A stretch of 32,320 nucleotides of DNA from Flavobacteriales bacterium (GTDB lineage: Bacteria > Bacteroidota > Bacteroidia > Flavobacteriales > Flavobacteriaceae), in assembly GCA_013205245.1 (NCBI GenBank), contig JABMNH010000019.1, positions 1 to 32,320 on the forward strand, given 5' to 3'. Positions 1-8,635 of the stretch are shown here, piece by piece. Below the pieces are notes generated by a model. That model did no database searches, was not told where the DNA came from, and saw nothing but the letters and a program-made list of their open reading frames with translations. The number at the start of each line of letters is the position of its first letter. Positions within the stretch are counted from its first letter, which is position 1. A program made the position numbers and the translations under genes.

Positions 1-49
1 ACCGTAACACTTCTAAAATTTTATTGTAATTTGCTTGAAAGTTGTTCAT
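1..49 (-). CDS. Partial CDS, N-terminal 16 residues only
   Basis: A leftward reading frame opens with ATG at 49 and stays open to the window edge. The visible residues are MNNFQANYNKILEVLR. This is too short to recognise a family. It lies downstream of, and in the same direction as, the truncated secreted ORF at 215-358. No exact TAnnTTTG box is seen upstream of it. It could be a chance opening, but the ATG is well placed for a gene running off the left end. Confidence 0.4.
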   Translation of the reverse strand, partial: MNNFQANYNKILEVLR

Positions 50-183
50 TATATTTATATGTTTGATATTCAAATAAATATACGTCTTTTTTAGACAATT
101 GAACAACTTTTTTTGTTAAATTATAATGCACAACGGGTAAAGAATATATAAAAGTACACTCAGATCAACTAACATTGTTTTGA

Positions 184-209
184 TACCTCGATGGCTCTGC
201 CTCGGGGTA
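184..209. repeat. GC-rich REP-like hairpin
   Basis: The sequence TACCTCGA-T-GGC-TCT-GCC-TCGGGGTA folds into a stem of about 11 bp with one bulged T, one G-T pair and a 3-nt loop. It is strikingly GC-rich in AT-rich surroundings and has no T-run, so it does not look like a terminator. It starts about 5 nt past the stop codon of the truncated ORF at 215-358. From memory, similar CCCCGAGGCAGAGCC hairpins recur in flavobacterial genomes and resemble REP elements mobilised by IS200-like (RAYT) transposases. No second copy was noticed in this window. Confidence 0.5.
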
Positions 210-214
210 GTTCA

Positions 215-358
215 TTAGGCGGACCCTTCGGCAACACTTACAGTATTTCCAGAAAAATTAAGTCCAACGCCACTACCAAAACACCAAGTTTGTGCTTGGG
301 TAACTGATATGATTGCAAATAGCATAAATAAACTTGCTACTAATTTTAAATTTTTCAT
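215..358 (-). pseudogene. Truncated secreted protein (47 aa), possible remnant of a T9SS-type surface protein
   Basis: A leftward frame starts at ATG 358 and stops at TAA 215-217. Residues 1-22 form a clear Sec signal peptide: basic start, hydrophobic core (LVASLFMLFAIISV), cleavage near TQA-QT. The mature part (TWCFGSGVGLNFSGNTV...) resembles the first residues of large flavobacterial gliding-motility/T9SS-type proteins that begin WYFGxxAGLDF. Only 25 mature residues remain before the stop. A REP-like hairpin lies directly behind the stop, so the gene was probably cut by an insertion or deletion there. The family link rests on a short match. A genuine short secreted peptide is the alternative. 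Confidence 0.45.
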
Positions 359-790
359 ATATTTTATTGATTAAAACTAATTAAATACTTAAACCCCGTT
401 ATTAATAAGCTAATTAGTACAACAGTAATTAATTGCGAATATTTTACATAAAAACAAAAACCGAATACAAACTAACGTTAAAAACAAGGCTTAATTGTGA
501 ATGTGTCTATGTTTTTAGTTTACTATCCGTAACAAGGTGGCTTGTTTGTAACTTCTCTATTGTATATGATTATCTGCTGTTTTTTTAATCCACATATGTG
601 ATATAAATATTCGTGTAAACAGCTTCTAAACTTTATTATTATTACTAATTAATATTATGGATAGCAATATTTTAACATTATTAAACGCTAAATAAATTAG
701 CTTATATCATTTTGTTAAAAACTAGCTTAACATTATCAAAATTACTCGTATGTTTTTTATATTTTAGCTACTTAAACTAATTAAGATATT
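359..790. other. Intergenic region upstream of recA, no gene recognised
   Basis: This is about 430 bp of AT-rich DNA between the divergent truncated ORF and recA. No coding frame with a recognisable product, no tRNA and no strong hairpin was seen. The nearest match to a -7 box for recA is TATGTTTT at 749-756, one base off TAnnTTTG. No SOS-box-like palindrome was recognised, so how recA is controlled cannot be read from the sequence. Confidence 0.5.
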
Positions 791-1795
791 ATGGCTTCAG
801 ATAAAGAAAAAGACGCAAAATTAAAGGCATTACAATTAACATTAGATAAACTTGATAAAACCTACGGTAAAGGCGCTGTAATGAAATTAGGCGATGCTGT
901 TATTGAAGAGATAGATGCTATTTCGTCTGGTTCTTTGGGTTTAGACTTGGCTTTAGGTGTTGGCGGTTATCCTAGAGGAAGGGTTATAGAAATTTACGGA
1001 CCAGAATCGTCTGGTAAAACCACGCTTACTTTGCACGCTATTGCCGAGGCTCAAAAAGCTGGAGGTATTGCTGCGTTTATTGATGCAGAACATGCTTTTG
1101 ATAGAGAGTACGCTAATAATTTAGGTATAGATACAGACAATCTTATTATTTCTCAACCAGACAATGGAGAACAGGCCCTTGAAATAGCCGATAATTTAAT
1201 TCGCTCTGGCGCGATAGATATTGTTGTGATTGATTCGGTTGCTGCTTTAACGCCAAGAAGTGAAATTGAAGGAGAAATGGGCGATTCTAAAATGGGTTTA
1301 CACGCCCGGTTGATGTCGCAAGCTTTAAGAAAATTGACAGGAAGCATCAGTAAAACAAATTGTACGGTTATTTTCATCAACCAATTAAGAGAAAAAATTG
1401 GCGTTATGTTTGGAAACCCAGAAACTACTACTGGCGGAAATGCACTTAAATTTTATGCCTCTATAAGATTAGATATTAGAAGACGTACCCAAATTAAAGA
1501 TGGCGAAATGGTTATTGGGAATAGCACCAAAGTTAAAGTTGTCAAAAACAAAGTAGCACCGCCTTTTAGAGTGGCTGAATTTGACATAATGTACGGTAAA
1601 GGTATTTCTAAAACTGGCGAAATACTAGATCTAGGCGTAGAATATGGCATTGTTAAAAAAAGCGGATCGTGGTTTAGTTATGGCGACACTAAATTAGGTC
1701 AAGGACGCGATGCAGTTAAATCTCTTATTGGCGATAATCCAGAGTTGGCTTTAGAATTAGAAAATAAAATTAAAGAAGCTATAGAGACTAAATAA
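791..1795 (+). CDS. recA: Recombinase A
   Basis: RecA is the ATP-dependent strand-exchange protein of homologous recombination and the co-protease of the SOS response. At 334 aa it is slightly shorter than E. coli RecA. The P-loop GPESSGKT is at residues 70-77, the catalytic Glu of IDAEHAFD at about 100, Walker B IDIVVIDS at 142-149, and the DNA-binding L2 region [21 protein letters not shown] at about 196-216. The C-terminus is short ([11 protein letters not shown]) and only mildly acidic. ATG at 791 is preceded by AT-rich DNA without a Shine-Dalgarno sequence, which is normal for this phylum. The gene is monocistronic and ends at the hairpin terminator at 1816-1847, facing hemD. Confidence 0.98.
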   Translation: MASDKEKDAKLKALQLTLDKLDKTYGKGAVMKLGDAVIEEIDAISSGSLGLDLALGVGGYPRGRVIEIYGPESSGKTTLTLHAIAEAQKAGGIAAFIDAEHAFDREYANNLGIDTDNLIISQPDNGEQALEIADNLIRSGAIDIVVIDSVAALTPRSEIEGEMGDSKMGLHARLMSQALRKLTGSISKTNCTVIFINQLREKIGVMFGNPETTTGGNALKFYASIRLDIRRRTQIKDGEMVIGNSTKVKVVKNKVAPPFRVAEFDIMYGKGISKTGEILDLGVEYGIVKKSGSWFSYGDTKLGQGRDAVKSLIGDNPELALELENKIKEAIETK

Positions 1796-1815
1796 TCAAA
1801 CAATTATAAATGCAT

Positions 1816-1847
1816 AAAAAAAGCACCTTGAATAAGGTGCTTTTTTT
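1816..1847. terminator. Bidirectional intrinsic terminator (recA / hemD)
   Basis: A 14-bp perfect stem (1816-1829 with 1834-1847) closes over the loop GAAT. A-run and T-run flanks make it usable in both directions. It lies between the convergent recA and hemD genes. Confidence 0.85.
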
Positions 1848-1862
1848 GTTTTTGATTGAGAA

Positions 1863-2609
1863 TTAACGTTTGTTAACTTCATCAATATATTTTTTTAATG
1901 CCATTGTCATAGAAGGCATTTCTTCTGTAGGCGCCGAAATATCAATTCTTAAACCAGCATCAGAAGCTGCTTTTACAGTAGAGTTACCAAAAACAGCAAT
2001 CCGTGTATTGTTTTGTTTAAAATCAGGAAAATTTTCAAACAACGATTTAATACCAGAAGGGCTAAAAAACACGAGTATATCGTAGTAAACATCGGTAAGA
2101 TCTGACAAGTCGCTTATAACGGTTTTAAATAAAATAGCACGTTCCCATTTAACACCTAAGACATCTAAAGCAACAGGAATACTGGGCGTTAATTTGTCTG
2201 ATGAGGGCAATAAAAAAACTTCTTCTTTGTATTTTTTAATAAGTTTAATCAAGTCTTCAAAACTTCTCTCGCCTACATAAATTTTACGTTTTCTATACAC
2301 CACATATTTTTGTAAATAGAAAGAAACAGCTTCAGATTGGCAAAAATATTTCATACTATCGGGTACTTTAAAGCGCATTTCTTCGGCAAGTCTAAAGTAA
2401 TTGTCAATAGCTTTTCTGCTCGTAAAAATAACAGCAGAAAATTTTGAAAAATCGATTCTTTGAGATCTAACTTCTCTTGAGCTAACCCCTTCAACATGTA
2501 TGAAAGATCTAAAATCTATTTTTACTTTTTGTTTGTTTGACAACTCGTGGTAAGGGGAATTCTCAACGTTGGGTTCTGGTTGAGAAACAAGGATAGTTTT
2601 CACTTTCAT
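1863..2609 (-). CDS. hemD: Uroporphyrinogen-III synthase
   Basis: HemD cyclises hydroxymethylbilane with inversion of ring D to give uroporphyrinogen III, the branch point for haem and sirohaem, in the cytosol. At 248 aa it has the usual length and the two-lobed alternating pattern. Recognisable stretches are the N-terminal KTILVSQPEP, FSAVIFTSRKAIDNYF in lobe 1, FLLPSSDKLTPSIP in the linker, and DILVFFSPSGIKSLF with TRIAVFGNSTVKAA in lobe 2. HemD diverges strongly in sequence, so the call rests on these blocks and on context: it is the last gene of a leftward run, 12 bp after a DUF4271 membrane protein, an order seen in many flavobacteria. It ends at the terminator shared with recA. Confidence 0.9.
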   Translation of the reverse strand: MKVKTILVSQPEPNVENSPYHELSNKQKVKIDFRSFIHVEGVSSREVRSQRIDFSKFSAVIFTSRKAIDNYFRLAEEMRFKVPDSMKYFCQSEAVSFYLQKYVVYRKRKIYVGERSFEDLIKLIKKYKEEVFLLPSSDKLTPSIPVALDVLGVKWERAILFKTVISDLSDLTDVYYDILVFFSPSGIKSLFENFPDFKQNNTRIAVFGNSTVKAASDAGLRIDISAPTEEMPSMTMALKKYIDEVNKR

Positions 2610-2621
2610 AAATTTCTTCTT

Positions 2622-3290
2622 TTAAACTTTAGAAGTTAAAACCCTGTATAATATAATTATGGGGGCTATTTCTAGCGTGCAAATGTACAAAATAAAATAG
2701 AAAGTATATTTTTTTATAATTTTAAGGTTGTTTTTTAGTATCAGGTAGTAAAAATAGAGTGCTAATATTAAAGAACTTACGCTTGCTATATGTAATAATA
2801 AATTTCTGTTATCAAAATTAAATATTATAAAAGGCAACCACATCAGAACAAAAAGACTTAAAAAATTTAAATAGGTTGTTTTTATATAGATAATTTTATG
2901 CATCAAAAAATTTAAATTAAACAATTTTATAAAGACAAGGTTTATTAAATATTTTAAAATAAAAAAAAGTAAGACAATAAAGCTCGTTTCTAAATATAAA
3001 TGCCATTCATTTTCAATTAACAATGCCGTGTTTTTTACAAAAAACAAAACCAAAACAAAGCCAATAATAAGGCTTTGAATTATCAAAAAGAGGATGTTAT
3101 AAAAATTAACCACCAAACTGTAGTCTATCTTTAAATTAGGCGTCAAAACATTTCGGAAGACAAGCTGATACCGTTGCTCAAATTGATAGCTAAATATGTT
3201 TTTAATAGCAATCAACACTATTAGAATAAATACAAATATAAGAGGTATCCACGCGGTATTTAAAGTAAGAGGTTGGTAGAATATATCCAT
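2622..3290 (-). CDS. DUF4271 family membrane protein
   Basis: This 222-aa integral inner-membrane protein has about six hydrophobic spans and almost no soluble loops (for example IPLIFVFILIVLIAI near residue 20, and a span starting LFLIIQSLIIG). The architecture and the position directly upstream of hemD match the DUF4271 family of Bacteroidota. No enzymatic motif is visible and the function is unknown. It starts one base after the stop of the GT39 gene and ends 12 bp before hemD, so the three genes are almost certainly one transcript. A role in the envelope or in haem-related processes would be guesswork. Confidence 0.8.
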   Translation of the reverse strand: MDIFYQPLTLNTAWIPLIFVFILIVLIAIKNIFSYQFEQRYQLVFRNVLTPNLKIDYSLVVNFYNILFLIIQSLIIGFVLVLFFVKNTALLIENEWHLYLETSFIVLLFFILKYLINLVFIKLFNLNFLMHKIIYIKTTYLNFLSLFVLMWLPFIIFNFDNRNLLLHIASVSSLILALYFYYLILKNNLKIIKKYTFYFILYICTLEIAPIIILYRVLTSKV

Positions 3291-3291
3291 T

Positions 3292-4974
3292 TTAAAAAGC
3301 TATTTTTACAATATTACCTTCAAATCCCGCCTTAAAATTATTAAAACTCAAAGCCATTCTAAATGTTGTGGTAGACCTGTCTAAATGCGCTGGCACATCA
3401 AAAGAACATCTAACTTTATAATTTTTAAAAGGGCGTAACATATTAGTTGAATCAAGACCAACAATAGTAAGGTTTTTTAATTTCACTTGTGCTGTAATTT
3501 GATGTTTTTTTGTCTGAAAAACACCATAAAATTGTAATTTTGAAATAGGAATATCTTTATTATATGGGTTTGTCAAATCAAAAGTTAAATTGTAAACTTC
3601 ATCTAATTTTAAATCTAAAACATCTTTATTAATAGTGCATTTTAAATGCTGAAAAGTGGTATAGTTTTCAATTTTAGAACCGTAATAAATTTTATTCCGT
3701 TTTTTTGACAAGACATTTCCGTGTTCTAAATTACTCACCTCATACACTGTTTTTCCTTGCACCAATTTTTCATATCCTGGTAAATCAAATTGATTTTGAC
3801 GGTAATTAAGTGCGTTGTAAGAATAGGTTTCAATACCAGTATAAAAACGATATTTAGAAGCACTTTGAAAGGAGTTGTGAAAAACAATTGGCAACCCCCC
3901 AGTATTTTCTTTTAATGTTTGCGCCCAGGTTTTATTTTGATGCGTTTCCCATTTAAAGAACGAAAGATTATCATCGGCAGAAGCCAATCTAATATAGAGC
4001 AATGCTATTAAGTTTAAACTTCCTAAAATGAGAAACCATTTCTTAGATTTTTGATGCGTAATTATATAAGGAAAACTCATAATAATTAACGGAATTACTA
4101 TGATGCCTGTCCATTGCAATTGGGTGCTTGTCTTAAAGGTAGACATAAAGAAAAAACCTATAAAGCCCACCAAAATAAAAAGCAAAGCTTTGTTGAACCT
4201 ATCTTTAAAATCTGCTTTAAAAAAGGCATAGTATATCACAGGAAAAGTCAAACCTACTATTAGCAATTGATTTAATAAATGATTGACAGAAAAAACCCAT
4301 TGGTATAATTTTTTACTGCGATTTAGATGGTACAAAACAGATGGAAATCCGTTATCATATTGCCACAAAATATGGGGTGTAAATAATACAAGAGCAAACA
4401 AACAAGCCGTCCAAAAATAACGCTTCTTCAAAAGACTTAAATTAGATACAACCACAAAACCAATGACTAAAACACCATGGTATTTACTGTACAACATGCC
4501 CGCCATAGCAAAACCCATCAGTAAAGCTATTTTAAGATTTTGGTTGTGCAAAAATAATTTATAAGCATATAAAAACAACACAGCAAAGAAGAATAACGGC
4601 GTATCTGGAACCGTAATAAATCCGTAAAAATTAAAGAGAATAACGGCTGTTATCAGTAAAAAGAACAAATGAATATTATTCCATTTCGTTTTAATATCTA
4701 TCAGTTTCCAAATTAAAATAAGTGTAAAAGAGAACATAAAAGCACTAAAAAAACGCACACCTAATTCGCCGTTAAAAAAGAACCCACTTATTTTAATCCA
4801 CAAAGCCACCATGGGTGGATGGTCAAAATATCCCCAAGATAAATCTTTAGACCACAACCAGTAATAAGCTTCATCATCTATTAACTCTGTATAAATACTT
4901 TGTAAAATATTAACTACAAAAAACAAAAGAAGATAGAAAACAAAAAGCGATTTGCTAGATTTTAAGATTTTCAT
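3292..4974 (-). CDS. Glycosyltransferase family 39 protein (ArnT/PMT-like)
   Basis: This is a polyprenyl-phosphate-sugar-dependent glycosyltransferase of the GT39/PMT/ArnT superfamily, acting on the periplasmic face of the inner membrane. The 560 aa begin with a membrane span followed by the first periplasmic loop carrying the acidic motif DDEAYYW (about 33-39) and YFDHPPM (about 49-55), the superfamily's catalytic-loop signature. About ten further spans follow up to residue 340, then a soluble periplasmic domain of about 200 residues rich in beta-type sequence. It diverges from a polyprenyl-phosphate mannose synthase-like gene that would supply its donor. Likely role (inference): O-mannosylation of exported proteins or modification of an envelope glycan. 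The acceptor cannot be read from the sequence. Confidence 0.85.
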   Translation of the reverse strand: MKILKSSKSLFVFYLLLFFVVNILQSIYTELIDDEAYYWLWSKDLSWGYFDHPPMVALWIKISGFFFNGELGVRFFSAFMFSFTLILIWKLIDIKTKWNNIHLFFLLITAVILFNFYGFITVPDTPLFFFAVLFLYAYKLFLHNQNLKIALLMGFAMAGMLYSKYHGVLVIGFVVVSNLSLLKKRYFWTACLFALVLFTPHILWQYDNGFPSVLYHLNRSKKLYQWVFSVNHLLNQLLIVGLTFPVIYYAFFKADFKDRFNKALLFILVGFIGFFFMSTFKTSTQLQWTGIIVIPLIIMSFPYIITHQKSKKWFLILGSLNLIALLYIRLASADDNLSFFKWETHQNKTWAQTLKENTGGLPIVFHNSFQSASKYRFYTGIETYSYNALNYRQNQFDLPGYEKLVQGKTVYEVSNLEHGNVLSKKRNKIYYGSKIENYTTFQHLKCTINKDVLDLKLDEVYNLTFDLTNPYNKDIPISKLQFYGVFQTKKHQITAQVKLKNLTIVGLDSTNMLRPFKNYKVRCSFDVPAHLDRSTTTFRMALSFNNFKAGFEGNIVKIAF

Positions 4975-4993
4975 AGGGGCAATAAACTTATCG

Positions 4994-5001
4994 CAAAATT
5001 A
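4994..5001 (-). promoter_or_regulatory. -7 box for the GT39-DUF4271-hemD operon
   Basis: Read leftward, the sequence is TAATTTTG, an exact match to the Bacteroidota -7 consensus TAnnTTTG, 19 nt before the ATG at 4974. No well-spaced -33 TTG was found. The divergent GT2 gene has only a one-mismatch box (TACCTTTA at 5016-5023). Confidence 0.5.
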
Positions 5002-5040
5002 GCAATAAAAAGTTTTACCTTTACCACTTAAAACAAGACC

Positions 5041-5760
5041 ATGCCTAAGGCTTTAGTAATTATACCAACATATAACGAAAAAGAAAATATTGAAAACATT
5101 ATAAAAGCGGTTTTCGACCTTCCTATTGCTTTTGATGTTTTGATTGTTGATGATAACTCTCCCGATGGCACCGCCAAAATTGTGGAATGTTTACAAGATC
5201 AATTTAAAGACAGACTTTTTATAGAAAAACGCCCAGGTAAAAACGGCTTAGGTACAGCTTATATTCACGGATTTAAATGGGCATTGGCTAAAGATTACGA
5301 ATATATCATTGAAATGGATGCCGATTTTTCGCACAACCCAAAAGACCTTACACGTCTTTATGATGCATGCGCCAATCAAGGGGCCGATATGTCTATAGGA
5401 TCGCGTTATTCTCAAGGAGTAAATGTTGTAAACTGGCCAATGAAACGTGTTTTGTTGTCGTATTTTGCATCAAAATATGTGCGATTTATAACAGGAATTC
5501 CACTTCACGATACCACAGCGGGATTTGTATGTTATAAACGAAAAGTGTTAGAAACCATTAATCTCAATAAAATAAAATTTGTGGGCTATGCTTTTCAAAT
5601 TGAGATGAAATTTAAAGCTTGGAAACACGGATTTAACATCAAAGAAGTTTCTGTTATTTTTACTGATAGAACTTTAGGGAAATCTAAAATGAGTGGCAAT
5701 ATTGTTACCGAAGCTATTTTTGGTGTTATAAAATTACGATTAAAAGGCTTGCCGAAATAA
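5041..5760 (+). CDS. Polyprenol monophosphomannose synthase-like glycosyltransferase (GT2)
   Basis: This protein transfers mannose (or a related hexose) from a GDP-sugar to a polyprenyl phosphate, giving the lipid-linked donor used by GT-C enzymes such as GT39. The 239 aa form a GT-A fold: LVIIPTYNEKENI at the start, the nucleotide-binding VDDNSPDGT (about 36-44), the metal-binding DAD within EMDADFSHNP (about 91-100), then DTTAGFVCYKR and a C-terminal FTDRTLGKSKMS, all typical of Dpm1-like enzymes. There is no C-terminal membrane domain, as in the soluble Dpm1 class. It diverges from the GT39 gene and is followed 7 bp later by dihydroorotase, so it heads the rightward operon. Sugar identity is inferred from the family. 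Confidence 0.88.
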   Translation: MPKALVIIPTYNEKENIENIIKAVFDLPIAFDVLIVDDNSPDGTAKIVECLQDQFKDRLFIEKRPGKNGLGTAYIHGFKWALAKDYEYIIEMDADFSHNPKDLTRLYDACANQGADMSIGSRYSQGVNVVNWPMKRVLLSYFASKYVRFITGIPLHDTTAGFVCYKRKVLETINLNKIKFVGYAFQIEMKFKAWKHGFNIKEVSVIFTDRTLGKSKMSGNIVTEAIFGVIKLRLKGLPK

Positions 5761-5767
5761 AATTTGT

Positions 5768-7111
5768 ATGTCGCAAACACTTATTAAAAACGCACGTATT
5801 GTAAACGAAGGCCACATAATAGAAGGCGATGTTCTTATAGACGGCAACTATATTGTAGAAATAAACAGTTCAATAAGCGCAAAATCAAATGAAGTGCGTG
5901 TTATTGATGCCGAAAATAAACTTTTAATTCCGGGTATTATTGACGATCAAGTTCATTTTAGAGAACCGGGATTAACGCATAAAGCCACGATAGCCTCAGA
6001 AAGTCGCGCTGCAGTAGCGGGCGGTGTCACATCGTTTATAGAGATGCCTAATACCATTCCGCAAGCCACAACCAATGAATTATTAGAAGATAAATTCGAT
6101 ATAGCTTCTGCATCTTCTTACGCTAATTATTCATTTATGATTGGTGGTACAAATACAAATTTGGATGAACTTCTTAAAACAGATCCCAAAAAAGTAGCAG
6201 CTATTAAATTATTTTTAGGATCATCAACAGGCAATATGTTGGTAGACGATGTTAAAGTTTTAGAACAGATTTTTAAGGCGTCAAAAATGTTAATTGTCAC
6301 ACATTGCGAAGACGAAGCAACTATTAAAAAAAATCTAGAAAAATATATTGCCAAATATGGCGATGATATTCCGGTTAAATACCATCCATTAATTCGCAGT
6401 GAAGAAGCCTGCTATTTATCATCATCAAAAGCTGTCGCTTTAGCAAAAAAAACGGGCGCAAGATTACATGTCTATCATGTTTCAACCGCTAAGGAGGCTC
6501 AGAAATTATTCAGCAACAGGAAGGCTTTAAAAGATAAAAAGATTACAGCCGAAGTTTGTGTGCATCATTTGTGGTTTGATGATTCTGATTACGAGAAAAA
6601 AGGCACATTGATTAAATGGAACCCTGCAATAAAAACCAAAGCAGACAAAGAGGGTTTGCTAAAAGCTTTGTTAAACGACAAAATAGATGTTATTGCTACA
6701 GACCATGCGCCACATACACTTGAAGAAAAACAGCAAGTATATACTAAAGCGCCAAGCGGAGGCCCATTAGTGCAACATGGCTTATTAGCAATGTTGGAAT
6801 TACATAAAAAAGGCCTTATTTCTATCGAAAAAATTATAGAAAAAATGTGTCACAATCCAGCTATATTATTTCAAATAGAAAAACGTGGTTTTATAAAAGA
6901 AGGTTATTTTGCCGATTTGGTTTTGGTTGATACTTCTAGCTTACAATCTGTAACCAAAGACACCATTTTATGCAAATGTAAATGGTCTCCTTTTGAAGGC
7001 ACTACTTTTACAAACACAGTAACACATACTTTTGTAAATGGCAATTTAATTTACAATCAGGGTGTTTTTAACGACAACCTTAAAGGAAAACGCTTAACAT
7101 TTAATAGATAA
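5768..7111 (+). CDS. pyrC: Dihydroorotase (class I)
   Basis: This amidohydrolase interconverts N-carbamoyl-aspartate and dihydroorotate, the third step of pyrimidine synthesis. The length of 447 aa is typical. Seen are the N-terminal beta-sandwich start (LIKNARIVNEG), the metal-site block DDQVHFREPGLTHK (about 59-72), the substrate-side block EMPNTIPQ, the metal/active-site segments VTHCED and HVYHVST, the catalytic block ATDHAPHTLEEK and the C-terminal FADLVLVD. Unusually, the first His of the classical HxHFR zinc motif is Gln (QVH). From memory this is common in flavobacterial dihydroorotases, so the enzyme is probably still active. It sits 7 bp after the GT2 gene and overlaps the next gene by one base (TAATG). 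Confidence 0.93.
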   Translation: MSQTLIKNARIVNEGHIIEGDVLIDGNYIVEINSSISAKSNEVRVIDAENKLLIPGIIDDQVHFREPGLTHKATIASESRAAVAGGVTSFIEMPNTIPQATTNELLEDKFDIASASSYANYSFMIGGTNTNLDELLKTDPKKVAAIKLFLGSSTGNMLVDDVKVLEQIFKASKMLIVTHCEDEATIKKNLEKYIAKYGDDIPVKYHPLIRSEEACYLSSSKAVALAKKTGARLHVYHVSTAKEAQKLFSNRKALKDKKITAEVCVHHLWFDDSDYEKKGTLIKWNPAIKTKADKEGLLKALLNDKIDVIATDHAPHTLEEKQQVYTKAPSGGPLVQHGLLAMLELHKKGLISIEKIIEKMCHNPAILFQIEKRGFIKEGYFADLVLVDTSSLQSVTKDTILCKCKWSPFEGTTFTNTVTHTFVNGNLIYNQGVFNDNLKGKRLTFNR

Positions 7112-7578
7112 TGCTAAGACACTTATTTAAAATAGCGTTCATTTTCACTCTTGCTGCATGCACAAGCAATACTATTTATGAAAAGCCTAAGGATTTAATT
7201 CCTAAGGAACAAATGATAGATTTGTTAACAGATCTTTATATAGCAAATGCGGCTGGAAACAATTCTAATAAAGAAGGAAATAGCAGTGTTAAATATTTTC
7301 CATTGGTTTATGAAAAATATAAAATTGATAGCAACAGATTTAAAAGCAGTAATTTTTATTATACATCCAAAGTCAAAGACTACCAATTCATTAGCGAAGC
7401 GGTGTATAATAACTTAGAAGCTTTAAAAAAAGAACACGAAAACCTAATAAAGATACAAGATTCAACAGCAAAGGTTAAAAAAGATGCTCTTAAAAAGACA
7501 GCAATAGAGAAAAGAAAATTGGAGCAAAAACCACTACCAAAGCCTTTAAAAACAAGCCTTCAAAAGAAAACAAAGTAG
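7111..7578 (+). CDS. DUF4296 family lipoprotein
   Basis: This 155-aa lipoprotein has a short signal peptide (FKIAFIFTLAAC) whose lipobox LAAC places the modified Cys at about residue 17. The mature part opens with PKDLIPKEQMIDLLTDLYIANA, the hallmark of DUF4296 proteins of Bacteroidota. It continues with a helical region containing KYKID and ends in a Lys-rich tail. Function is unknown. The start codon overlaps the dihydroorotase stop codon (TAATG), so the two are translationally coupled. Its stop lies only 4 bp from the end of the convergent epimerase gene, with no terminator between them. Confidence 0.85.
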   Translation: MLRHLFKIAFIFTLAACTSNTIYEKPKDLIPKEQMIDLLTDLYIANAAGNNSNKEGNSSVKYFPLVYEKYKIDSNRFKSSNFYYTSKVKDYQFISEAVYNNLEALKKEHENLIKIQDSTAKVKKDALKKTAIEKRKLEQKPLPKPLKTSLQKKTK

Positions 7579-7582
7579 GCGT

Positions 7583-8581
7583 TTATTGTTTGTAAACTTC
7601 AGCAGTTTCTTTTACCACATCTATAATTTTTTTAAACTTAAAATTCAAAGCATTTATAATTTTATCAGAATCATAATAAGTTTTTTGATGTAATGATTTT
7701 GCCGATTGTTTTGTAAATAAGGCTGATTTACCTGTTAATAAACTTCTAACCCAATCTAAGCGCCATCCAATTGCGCCAATAAATTTTGTGATTTTTATAG
7801 TTGATTTTTTTACATGTAAAGCATCAGCAATTAAATCGAAAACCTGTTTAAAGTTGAGGTTTTCGCTTACCAAAATATAGCGTTCTAAAGAAATATCAGA
7901 TTCTGTTAAAGCAATCATCGCTTTAGCGACATCTGTTACGCCAACAAATCCGGTAACACCTGTGGCATAAAATTTTAATCCTTTAGCTATATTTTTATAC
8001 ATTTGTCCACTGCCAGAATGCCAAAATCCTGGGCCAATAATAACGCCAGGGTTTACAATAACAACATTTAAATCTTCTTGAGAACCGCGCCAAACCTCTT
8101 GTTCTGCACCGTATTTGGTAATGGCATAACCGCTTTTTTTATTGCCGCTCCATTCATTGCTTTCGGTGACTTTTGCGCCATTTGGCGCATCTTCTAAAGT
8201 GGCTATAGAACTTACATAACAAAGTTTTTTAACCTTGTTATCAATACAAAGATTCACAATATTTGTAGTGCCTTTAATATTGGTTTTCCGCATCTTAATA
8301 TAATCCTTTGTATCAAAAGAAATCAATGCAGCACTGTGATACACAATCTTTACATTTTCAAAAGCCTTTTCTAAATCTGGGATGTTATTTAAATCGGCTT
8401 CAAGCCATTCTATCTTGTCAAAATAAATATCAGGTGTTTTGGTATAATAAGAAAAGACAGTTTTAACACGCTCAAGGTCGCTATTTTTACGGTAAATAGC
8501 ACGTACTTTTTTGCCTTTTAAAAGAAGTTGGTATAAAAGATGTGACCCAACCAAACCCGTGCCGCCTGTAACTAAAATCAT
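7583..8581 (-). CDS. NAD-dependent epimerase/dehydratase family protein (extended SDR)
   Basis: This is a cytosolic oxidoreductase or epimerase with an N-terminal Rossmann fold. The chosen start at 8581 gives 332 aa and puts the dinucleotide motif TGGTGLVG at residues 5-12, where this family has it. An upstream in-frame ATG at 8752 would add 57 hydrophobic residues and run into tyrS, so it is rejected. The catalytic pair of YAITK (Tyr152, Lys156), an upstream Ser in CYVSS (124-125), and NPGVIIGPG follow in normal order. It most resembles the dihydroflavonol-reductase/3-beta-HSD-like group. The substrate is unknown. It is divergent from tyrS and convergent with the DUF4296 gene. A near-match -7 box (TATTTTCG, leftward, 8586-8593) lies only 4 nt before the start. 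Confidence 0.88.
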   Translation of the reverse strand: MILVTGGTGLVGSHLLYQLLLKGKKVRAIYRKNSDLERVKTVFSYYTKTPDIYFDKIEWLEADLNNIPDLEKAFENVKIVYHSAALISFDTKDYIKMRKTNIKGTTNIVNLCIDNKVKKLCYVSSIATLEDAPNGAKVTESNEWSGNKKSGYAITKYGAEQEVWRGSQEDLNVVIVNPGVIIGPGFWHSGSGQMYKNIAKGLKFYATGVTGFVGVTDVAKAMIALTESDISLERYILVSENLNFKQVFDLIADALHVKKSTIKITKFIGAIGWRLDWVRSLLTGKSALFTKQSAKSLHQKTYYDSDKIINALNFKFKKIIDVVKETAEVYKQ

Positions 8582-8635
8582 ATAGCGAAAATAAAGAATT
8601 ATCTCAATAATAATGGGTATTTGGGTTCTGATTTT

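Noticed and set aside
120..150. Integron-like or cassette repeat (CCCGTTGTGCATTA, leftward) behind the truncated ORF
   Set aside because: Only one copy is present, with no integrase and no matching partner site in the window.
1153..1650. Two open frames antisense to recA
   Set aside because: They only mirror the codon pattern of recA, with no domain or promoter.
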